Source: an uncultured Lachnospiraceae bacterium
GTDB lineage: Bacteria; Bacillota; Clostridia; Lachnospirales; Lachnospiraceae
Length of the DNA: 5,344 nucleotides
Direction: 5' to 3'
NCBI GenBank assembly: GCA_902797705.1
Contig: CADBTX010000189.1
Location: 1 to 5,344, forward strand
Position numbers and translations under genes: made by a program. The notes beneath the pieces are model-generated. The model did not search any database. It saw nothing but the letters and a program-made list of their open reading frames with translations, and had not been told where the DNA came from. Below are positions 1-5,344 of the stretch, one piece after another (the first letter of the stretch is position 1; every line of letters begins with the position of its first letter).

Positions 1-168
1 ATTCCTGAAGGGTTTTATCAGCTTAAAGAGCTTGCTCTTCTTCAGCTTGTCAAGCTTATCCTTCATCTCGGCGTTTTCCGCTTCCACAGTCACCAGTTCC
101 CGGGTAAGCTTTTCATTCTTCTTTTTTTCCTGCTCATACAGTTCTTTATAGTAAGCGTCAAGACTCAT
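1..168 (-). CDS. N-terminal 56 residues of a coiled-coil protein, probably a surface-glycan glycosyltransferase (3' end outside window)
   Basis: Only the first 56 codons are present; the frame is open to the window edge. The peptide starts MSLDAYYKELYEQE and is rich in Lys and Glu. Hydrophobic positions L21, L25, V28, (N32), M35, L39 and L42 follow the 4-3 spacing of a coiled coil for about three heptads, with an Asn at one core position. Directly after it comes SKLFKLIKPFR (45-55), the S-K-x-x-K-x-x-K-P-x-R type motif that in many surface-polysaccharide proteins joins an N-terminal coiled coil to a glycosyltransferase or methyltransferase domain. No signal peptide. The ATG at 168 lies 10 bases before the end of the preceding glycosyltransferase (11-base overlap, different frame) and has a good AGGAG site. 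The locus and the motif make a glycosyltransferase the best guess, but the catalytic part is not visible and another enzyme is possible. Confidence 0.75.
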   Translation of the reverse strand, partial: MSLDAYYKELYEQEKKKNEKLTRELVTVEAENAEMKDKLDKLKKSKLFKLIKPFRN

Positions 169-1948
169 TTATGATGTAACTCCTGTCCCTTCCGAAAATA
201 TCCTTTCCCTTGAACACAAGGGATACCTTTATCCCCTCAATGTCCCCGAAGGCCTCAGCCGCCGCCTTGACTTCAAAGCCGGACAGCAAGATATCCTTTT
301 CCTTCGGGAAGACTGCCGGAAGATCCTCCCTGAAGATCCTTCCGGTCTCCAATACATAGTTCCTGTCAGCCCCCCGGACCACCACCAGGATATCATATTC
401 ATAGCCGCCCTTTCCGTGCAGAAAGCCCCAGCCCCTTATATCCAGAAAGTCCTCATGGCCCGCTGCGTCATTATTCAATATCTCAATGCCTTCGATATTG
501 TAAAGTATCTGTCCCTCTTCCGCCTTCTTCGCGCCCTTTACGGACTCTTCCGTCCCTCTTAAGGAATTAAGGTCGTAAAAGGGGATCCTCTCCTCTGTTC
601 CCGGAACGTCCACTCCCATATCAAGTCCCGTCCCGGTAAGGTTTTTGTTGTACCAGGGATCTCCGTTTATCAGGATATCGCTGTATTTCTTATAGAAAAA
701 GCTCCTCTCCTCCTTAAGCCTTTTAAACTTTTCCTTTTCGGCGCCGTCAGCCTTTCTGGAAAAGCTCTCATGGTGTATGAGAAAAATACCGTTTAAGCAC
801 ACATTGTAATAGCCTTTACAAAGAAGGGCCGCGCAAAGATCCGTATCCGTATAGGCAACGGCGAGAGCCTCGTCAAAGCCTCCCACCTCTTCAAACTTCT
901 TCCGCTCCACCATAAGGCAGGCTCCGGTCACCCCAAAGACATTGCGCTTTATCCGGTTCACGCCTCTCTGATAGCTTACGTCATCCCTGTATCCCGAAAA
1001 GCAGTGGCTGCCGCCGCTTTTTAACAGGCTGATGCCGATATGCTGTATCCTTCCGTCAGGATACAGGAGCTTGCAGCCCACAGCGCCGGTGCTCTTTTTC
1101 AGTGCTTCCGCCATCATCTCTTTTAAGAAAGCGGTATGTTCCGGCACCTCTATATCATCGTTCAGAAAAAGCAGGAGCGGGGATCCTGTCAGGCCTGCCC
1201 CTTTATTACAGAGGGCGGAAAAAACGAAAGCCCTTTCCTCCCGGACATAAGCAAAGCCGAATTCCTTTGAAAGGGCTTCATATCTCAGCGTGTTTTCTTC
1301 ACTGCTGCCGTTATCGAGGACCACACATTCAATGCCGACACCCTCTTCCCTCCCTGCTCTGAAGAGACCTGTGACACAGGTTTTCAGAAGTTCCGGATGA
1401 TCCTTTGAAAGGATCACCACCGCCACACTCTCCGGAAGGACGGTGCTGTCCATTTTTTCGGACTCATCCTTATATCCGTAGCCATGGTGGGACCCTGCGT
1501 GGTACAGGACCTCCGGGATATGAAGGGGCTTTTCGGCGGCCTTTCCGCACTCCCTCAGGAATTCAAGACTTCCTTCCCTTTGGGAGGACGCCGGTGAGAT
1601 CCGGGAAACAAGACTGTTCTTTACGATGGTAAGGCCTCCCGGATAATAGAAGCACTCAAGAGTATCCGGAGAATGATCCGGCTTAAAAAAGGGATCGTGG
1701 CGTCTTCCTTTTTTATCGGTCTCATCCTCGTCCGTATATATAAAGTCGAAGCCGTTTTCAAAGGCTCCGTACTCATTAAGGGCATCTGAGAGTCCGGGGT
1801 CTATGTCCCCGTCACCATCTAGATACAATGTATAGTCAGAGGGGATCTTTAATTCCCTTTCCTCCCTCTTTATCTCCTTATCCCTTATCCATACGCTGTA
1901 GGGATCGGAGATATCACGGATCAGCTTTTTATATTCATCCCTTTTCAT
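158..1948 (-). CDS. Family 2 glycosyltransferase with compact N-terminal GT2-like module and beta-rich tail
   Basis: A 596-residue cytoplasmic enzyme expected to transfer a sugar from a nucleotide-activated donor to a growing surface glycan; donor and acceptor cannot be read from sequence. The full GT-A catalytic domain is at about 172-395: first strand VAVVILSKDHPELL 175-188, VVLDNGSS 209-216, metal-binding LNDD 262-265 (the DxD equivalent), TGACLMVER 341-349, GGFDE 356-360, and the acceptor-site acidic motif YTDTDLC 366-372 with D368 as likely base, followed by HHESFSR 392-398. Before it, residues about 36-115 resemble the second half of another GT2 domain: YLDGDGDIDPGL 42-53, FIYTDEDE 69-76, FFKPDHSPDTL 87-97, YYPGGLT 101-107. 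The nucleotide-binding first half of that module is missing. The tail, about 480-596, is beta-rich (FLDIRGWGFLHG 501-512, RIFREDLP 537-544, SGFEV 556-560), an accessory type I have no name for. No membrane helix is seen. It overlaps both neighbours, by 14 bases upstream and 11 downstream. Weak ribosome site; start fixed by the overlap. Family sure, sugar unknown. Confidence 0.92.
   Translation of the reverse strand: MKRDEYKKLIRDISDPYSVWIRDKEIKREERELKIPSDYTLYLDGDGDIDPGLSDALNEYGAFENGFDFIYTDEDETDKKGRRHDPFFKPDHSPDTLECFYYPGGLTIVKNSLVSRISPASSQREGSLEFLRECGKAAEKPLHIPEVLYHAGSHHGYGYKDESEKMDSTVLPESVAVVILSKDHPELLKTCVTGLFRAGREEGVGIECVVLDNGSSEENTLRYEALSKEFGFAYVREERAFVFSALCNKGAGLTGSPLLLFLNDDIEVPEHTAFLKEMMAEALKKSTGAVGCKLLYPDGRIQHIGISLLKSGGSHCFSGYRDDVSYQRGVNRIKRNVFGVTGACLMVERKKFEEVGGFDEALAVAYTDTDLCAALLCKGYYNVCLNGIFLIHHESFSRKADGAEKEKFKRLKEERSFFYKKYSDILINGDPWYNKNLTGTGLDMGVDVPGTEERIPFYDLNSLRGTEESVKGAKKAEEGQILYNIEGIEILNNDAAGHEDFLDIRGWGFLHGKGGYEYDILVVVRGADRNYVLETGRIFREDLPAVFPKEKDILLSGFEVKAAAEAFGDIEGIKVSLVFKGKDIFGRDRSYIINES
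180..184 (-). promoter_or_regulatory. Ribosome binding site of the downstream coiled-coil gene
   Basis: AGGAG on the minus strand, inside the glycosyltransferase coding region (it spans its codons AGG AGT), 11 bases before the ATG at 168. It is the strongest ribosome site in the window and settles the start of the downstream gene, despite that start lying within the upstream gene. Confidence 0.65.
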
Positions 1949-1955
1949 TTTTTTT
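1935..1955 (-). other. 14-base gene overlap with an A8 run at the glycosyltransferase start
   Basis: The TGA of the methyltransferase-kinase gene (1937-1935) lies downstream of the ATG of the glycosyltransferase (1948-1946). On the minus strand a run of eight A (1955-1948) ends in the A of that ATG. The only upstream purine stretch is GGAAAAG seven A's before the ATG, a weak ribosome site, so start-up of the glycosyltransferase probably depends on ribosomes arriving from the upstream gene. The glycosyltransferase is in the +1 frame relative to the upstream gene, so loss of one A in the run would join the two reading frames. Confidence 0.7.
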
Positions 1956-4163
1956 CTTTTCCGAAATGATCATCGGTATGTATTCCGGTCTCGTGCCCTT
2001 TATAAGGTGCTTGAAGCCGGAGCCTCCGTTATCCACCGGCATATCGAATTCGAATGCCAGCGGCTCCCAGAACCGCTTGTCAAGTGCGGTGATATGGTAG
2101 GAAACATGAAGGGTCCCGCTCTCCTCAATGTCCTCCATTATGATCTGCGGATCCGCAGTGTCAAAGATTATCACGTTTTCACTTATGCCGGTGCCGTTTA
2201 TCAGTATCTCATCCCTTTGGACGCCGTTTATAGTGATCTTGTCTATCTTTACCATGCACTTAAAGTCCCCGGGATCGATACGGATGGAGACACAGTCAGC
2301 AGGTATCTCGGTATCAAACCTTATGCCGTCTTCGTCATTTCTTTCCGCATTGATGAGAAGAGAGTCCTCGGGATGAAAACCAAGTCCCCTGTCGTAAAAG
2401 ATCCTGGGCTTTTCGGGACGGATAAGGAGCCTTGATTTCTTAAGGCTTTCCTCCAGACGGATATTCTCGCAGCCAAAGATGGAATACATTCCGTAAAGTG
2501 AAATGTGCCGTCCCGCAATATGTCTCTGCAGGGCCTGCTCCATCTCATAGAAAACTCCCATGAGATCCGAATCTATGCCGATCTTTTCATATATCCCGTC
2601 AAACTCCACGGGCTCTGCCATATCAAGGCTTGAAAGGAAGTAGCTCACTGCCCTGAAAATACAGAAATCAACAGGCACGGGGAAATCAAATACCCATTCG
2701 TAATCAATGATATTCCAGCCCTCATTGTATATGAGATTGGAGAAGATGAGATCCACATCAGTTAAGAGCATGCTCTTAAAAATACCCGGCACCTCCGTGA
2801 CCTCAAATACCTCCGCAAATTCCCTTGTGGCCCAGAAGTCCCGGACGGCTGCACGCCTTAAGGCGCCTGCGAAATTGACGATGGCGTTTACGCAGTCCTC
2901 TCCCCTTCCCAGGTTCAGAAGCCGCTTAAGTTCCTCATCCATGCTCCGTCCCTGGATATAGTCAAATTCCAGATGGATAAGCTCTCCTGCGTGGTCATAG
3001 ACCTTTCTCACGGGACAGGGCTTAAAGCTGGTACCCTTAAATTCCTCCTTGATATCGCTGTAGGCGTCCGCCATGGCAATTAAGTGCGGCGCCGCTTCCT
3101 TTGTGAAGGGAGTCTTGATAACACTCTTCCTGCGGTTCCCGTCCATCATTATATCCGTGCGGATCTGATAGATGGGATCCCTTTCCGTTGAATGCTTTGA
3201 AAAGACCGGATAGCGCTCCATAAGGCTCTCTATCCTGTCATTCTTCTGGAGGACGCATAAGAAGGAATTGGAGAAGAAAGGAAAATAACCGTCCCCCAGA
3301 GCCTCGTCAAATGCAGCTCCCTCGTCGAAGGCCGTGACCCTTTCACCGTCAAAATTCAGGGAGTTCTCAATGAACTCTCCCTTAAAGGGAGGCCTGTCAT
3401 CGGAATATATGGTTACCGGCAGCTTGTAATCCGGATAGGGATAAAAGAATTTGTAATCATAGCCTGCTGCGTGAAAGAGTCTCATAAGTCCGGCTCTGGA
3501 GAAGGTCTTTACCCGGTCTCCGTGGGGATAGCCCTCTATCCCGTCATAGTAACGTCCCGTATGGTCTTCCCTGCAGCCCGCGAAGTACTTCATTCCGTAC
3601 TTATTCTCAATGGCGATCACTATCTGTCCTCCGGGAGCCAGGTGGGATGACAGAAGCTCCAGCAGCCTCTGCCAGGGATTAGCTCCATTGAGATAGGCCG
3701 CTGCATATTCCAGGACTCCGATCAGAAATACATAGTCGTATTTTTCCGGAAGCCTTTTCTCTATGTCCTGAAAATTCCCTACCAGAATGTCAATATTGTC
3801 GGTATCCTTATTCCTTACGGCATTTATAAGGCTCCTCTTATAGCTTAGCTCAATGCATGTCACATGCCCGGCCATGGCTGCAAGGGTGCCGGTCACTGCT
3901 CCGCAGCCGGAACCTATCTCCAGCACACTCTGGTCCCGTCTTACGGGGAAGAAGTCAACTATATTTCCCCTGAGATGAGACAGATGATAAAGGGTACTCC
4001 AGCGCTCCTCCAGGGCGATGATACGGTTATATTCCTGAGGCTCATGCTCCTTCACGATCTCTAAAAGCCTGTCCTCTGCCGCCCCTTCCGAATACAGATC
4101 TTCTCCGGGATAGTCGCTTATATCCAGGGTCACCCCTCCGATTTTTTCAATGGTGTCGCTCAT
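1935..4163 (-). CDS. Methyltransferase-kinase fusion protein, WbdD-like architecture, putative glycan-capping enzyme
   Basis: A 742-residue soluble protein with three parts. Residues about 1-310 are a class I SAM-dependent methyltransferase: motif I VLEIGSGCG 80-88, acidic end of strand 2 at E105, post-motif LAPGGQIVIAIENKYG 175-190, then YPYPDYKLP 241-249. Residues about 330-560 read as a protein-kinase/APH-like fold: beta-3 lysine K350 in SVIKTPF, hinge-like FDYIQGRSMDEEL 400-412, catalytic loop DVDLIFSN 469-476 (D471 and N476 in the D-x4-N spacing) and metal-binding D487 in NIIDYEW. The usual His of HxD is Asp469. Residues about 585-725 are beta-rich (VSIRIDP, ITINGV, FDTADPQI) and I cannot name the domain. 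No signal peptide or membrane segment. WbdD of E. coli O9a has the same methyltransferase-then-kinase order and caps chains with methyl phosphate, but it ends in a coiled coil that is absent here. Capping is inferred from this order and from the adjacent Wzt_C-bearing ATPase. Alternatives: an internal glycan methylase with a non-catalytic kinase fold. The methyltransferase call is strong, the kinase call moderate, and the capping role tentative. Confidence 0.85.
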   Translation of the reverse strand: MSDTIEKIGGVTLDISDYPGEDLYSEGAAEDRLLEIVKEHEPQEYNRIIALEERWSTLYHLSHLRGNIVDFFPVRRDQSVLEIGSGCGAVTGTLAAMAGHVTCIELSYKRSLINAVRNKDTDNIDILVGNFQDIEKRLPEKYDYVFLIGVLEYAAAYLNGANPWQRLLELLSSHLAPGGQIVIAIENKYGMKYFAGCREDHTGRYYDGIEGYPHGDRVKTFSRAGLMRLFHAAGYDYKFFYPYPDYKLPVTIYSDDRPPFKGEFIENSLNFDGERVTAFDEGAAFDEALGDGYFPFFSNSFLCVLQKNDRIESLMERYPVFSKHSTERDPIYQIRTDIMMDGNRRKSVIKTPFTKEAAPHLIAMADAYSDIKEEFKGTSFKPCPVRKVYDHAGELIHLEFDYIQGRSMDEELKRLLNLGRGEDCVNAIVNFAGALRRAAVRDFWATREFAEVFEVTEVPGIFKSMLLTDVDLIFSNLIYNEGWNIIDYEWVFDFPVPVDFCIFRAVSYFLSSLDMAEPVEFDGIYEKIGIDSDLMGVFYEMEQALQRHIAGRHISLYGMYSIFGCENIRLEESLKKSRLLIRPEKPRIFYDRGLGFHPEDSLLINAERNDEDGIRFDTEIPADCVSIRIDPGDFKCMVKIDKITINGVQRDEILINGTGISENVIIFDTADPQIIMEDIEESGTLHVSYHITALDKRFWEPLAFEFDMPVDNGGSGFKHLIKGTRPEYIPMIISEKKKNEKG

Positions 4164-4168
4164 ATAAC

Positions 4169-5344
4169 TTAAATCCTGCTCTTTTCTACTGTGGTTTCCA
4201 TTCCCATGTCATAATAACCTGTTGTATCCTTTGAGGAGATACAGTTGATGCTGAAGATATCATACATCCTGTTATATACCGTAAATTCCCCGTCCCTGTA
4301 CCCCACAAGCCCGAGGGATATAAGGTATTCCCCTCCCTGAAGGCTCATGTCCTGGGTGAAGGTGGCTGTAAGGATGTCCCCCTTTTCCGGCTCCCCTGTA
4401 CTTATCTTTTCAAACATGGTATTGGTGCCTGTGATCTCCACCCCCATACGGTTCTTAAAGGAAACCGCGATTATGGGCTCGCTTATCTTTTCGTGGAAGA
4501 GGCATTTTACCCTTATGGAGAAGCTGTCTCCCTTTATTATGGTATTGGTGATCTCCCCGCTGTTATCTATGCAGCAGAAATCCACTATATCCGCAAGGCC
4601 GTTGCCGTAGCTGTCCGCGGAGGGATTAAGGGTCATCCGGTCCTTCCAGAGTTTCTTTCCCCCCTGATCTCCGGAGTAGTCCCTCGGGTTACGGTTCAGG
4701 CTCTTTGAATCATCCGTGTTGGGATCGAGCTGGTGCACCAGCACCTTCTTATACATGTCGATTATCTCTTTCGGAGCCCCTTCCCCTATCTTCTTTCCCC
4801 GATCCAGCAGCACCACCCGGTCGCAGTACTTACTGATACTTGAAAGGTCATGGCTCACGAAGAGTATGGTCTTCCCCGCCTTCTTAAATTCCTCGAATTT
4901 ATGGTAGCACTTATTCTGGAAGAAAACATCCCCCACGGAAAGCGCTTCATCTACTATGAGTATCTCCGGATCGATATTGATGGCCACCGCAAAGGCCAGC
5001 CTTACGAACATACCGCTGGAGTAGGTCTTTACCTGCTGGTACACAAAATCCCCTATATCCGCGAAATCCAGTATGTCCTGCAGTTTTTCATCGATCTCGG
5101 CCTTTGAAAATCCTATCATGGTACCGTTCAGGTAGATATTCTCTATGCCGGTAAACTCCATGTTAAATCCTGCACCCAGCTCCAGAAGAGCCGAGATACG
5201 CCCGTTTATCTCCACATTCCCGGAGGTGGGATTAAGGACCCCGGTTATTATCTTCAGCATGGTGGATTTACCCGAACCGTTGGTGCCGATTATACCCACC
5301 GTCTCTCCCTTCCTCACGGAAAGAGAGACGTCATGAAGGGCAAA
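4169..5344 (-). CDS. Wzt-type polysaccharide ABC exporter ATPase with C-terminal glycan-recognition domain (5' end outside window)
   Basis: ATP-hydrolysing subunit of an ABC-2 type exporter that moves a lipid-linked glycan across the cytoplasmic membrane. The frame is open to the window edge: visible residues begin FALHDVSLSVRKGET, the usual start of the ABC beta-sheet, so the GTG at 5317 is an internal Val, not the start; probably some 30-50 residues are missing. Counting visible residues from 1 (391 in all): Walker A GTNGSGKST 20-28, ELGAGF 55-60, signature YSSGM 108-112, Walker B ILIVDE 128-133, D-loop SVGD 136-139, H-loop His165. After a polar linker (about 209-244), residues 245-385 form a beta-rich domain with the hallmarks of Wzt_C: YGNG near its start, GTNT at 306-309 and LQGGEYLISLGL at 335-346. 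In E. coli O9a this domain binds the capped non-reducing end of the glycan; the same role here is inferred. The permease partner (Wzm-like) is not in the window and is expected upstream, beyond 5344. TAA stop, 5 bases before the next gene. Confidence 0.95.
   Translation of the reverse strand, partial: FALHDVSLSVRKGETVGIIGTNGSGKSTMLKIITGVLNPTSGNVEINGRISALLELGAGFNMEFTGIENIYLNGTMIGFSKAEIDEKLQDILDFADIGDFVYQQVKTYSSGMFVRLAFAVAINIDPEILIVDEALSVGDVFFQNKCYHKFEEFKKAGKTILFVSHDLSSISKYCDRVVLLDRGKKIGEGAPKEIIDMYKKVLVHQLDPNTDDSKSLNRNPRDYSGDQGGKKLWKDRMTLNPSADSYGNGLADIVDFCCIDNSGEITNTIIKGDSFSIRVKCLFHEKISEPIIAVSFKNRMGVEITGTNTMFEKISTGEPEKGDILTATFTQDMSLQGGEYLISLGLVGYRDGEFTVYNRMYDIFSINCISSKDTTGYYDMGMETTVEKSRI
4174..4177 (-). 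promoter_or_regulatory. Ribosome binding site of the methyltransferase-kinase gene
   Basis: On the minus strand AGGA lies 10 bases before the ATG at 4163, inside the last codons of the ABC ATPase gene (AGC AGG ATT TAA). It supports the chosen start. Because it lies within the upstream coding region and the stop-to-start gap is only 5 bases, translation of the two genes is probably coupled. No room exists for a promoter between them. Confidence 0.65.

Noticed and set aside
121..131. A-AAA-AAG slippery heptamer near the start of the coiled-coil gene
   Set aside because: It resembles a -1 frameshift site, but the -1 frame meets a TGA within three codons, there is no obvious stimulatory stem, and Lys-Lys-Lys codons in a charged N-terminus explain the run.
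1398..1416. Near-perfect inverted repeat (TGATCCTTT, one central base, AAAGGATCA)
   Set aside because: It lies in the middle of the glycosyltransferase gene and encodes the conserved first strand of the GT-A fold (ILSKDH). With no U-run and no gene boundary nearby it is best taken as a coding coincidence, not a terminator or operator.
2007..2435. 142-codon open frame on the plus strand
   Set aside because: It lies entirely antisense to the 3' part of the methyltransferase-kinase gene, whose beta-rich protein is coherent; the plus-strand translation shows no recognisable motif. The other plus-strand frames are shorter and rejected for the same reason.
2321..2548. 75-codon minus-strand open frame within the methyltransferase-kinase gene
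   Set aside because: It is in an alternative frame fully inside the larger gene, with no convincing ribosome site and no recognisable protein features.
4164..4168. Promoter or terminator between the ABC ATPase and the fusion gene
   Set aside because: The gap is only 5 bases and shows no hairpin or promoter boxes; the genes read as one transcript.
5315..5317. GTG as the start of the ABC ATPase
   Set aside because: The frame stays open upstream to the window edge, and the residues before it (FALHDVSLS) are a normal part of the ABC domain, so this codon is an internal Val and the true start is outside the window.

Overview
The window is a tightly packed, single-direction stretch of a cell-surface polysaccharide locus, with every gene on the minus strand and transcription running right to left. 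No RNA gene, mobile element, CRISPR array, promoter or terminator is visible. The largest intergenic gap is 5 bases, so this is the interior of an operon cut at both ends. Moderate base composition, AGGA/AGGAG ribosome sites, frequent ATA and AGG codons, and the protein flavour (a YYPGGL-type glycosyltransferase module, an S-K-x-x-K-x-x-K-P-x-R motif after a coiled coil) suggest an anaerobic Firmicute of the Clostridia, perhaps Lachnospiraceae. That assignment is an inference from style, not from a marker gene.

In transcription order: (1) 5344-4169, the 3' part of a Wzt-type ABC exporter ATPase, with a complete set of ATPase motifs and a C-terminal Wzt_C carbohydrate-recognition domain. (2) 4163-1935, a 742-residue three-part protein: an N-terminal class I SAM methyltransferase, a central kinase-fold domain that keeps the expected catalytic residues, and a C-terminal beta-rich domain. 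(3) 1948-158, a 596-residue family 2 glycosyltransferase with a compact, incomplete GT2-like module in front of the full catalytic domain and a beta-rich tail. (4) 168-1, the first 56 codons of a further gene, which opens with a coiled coil followed by the S-K-x-x-K-x-x-K-P-x-R motif often found in surface-glycan glycosyltransferases. Genes 2/3 overlap by 14 bases and genes 3/4 by 11 bases, so translational coupling is likely.

Taken together, gene 3 (and probably gene 4) would extend or decorate an undecaprenyl-linked glycan, and the ATPase of gene 1, with an integral membrane partner probably encoded just upstream, would export it. The most interesting point is gene 2. Methyltransferase followed by kinase is the domain order of WbdD, the enzyme that caps the non-reducing end of E. 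coli O9a polymannose and so stops elongation. In that system the cap is what Wzt's C-terminal domain recognises. Finding a methyltransferase-kinase fusion five bases downstream of a Wzt with a Wzt_C domain suggests a similar cap-then-export mechanism in what looks like a Gram-positive locus. This is a hypothesis from architecture and context; nothing in the sequence proves the substrate or the cap chemistry.
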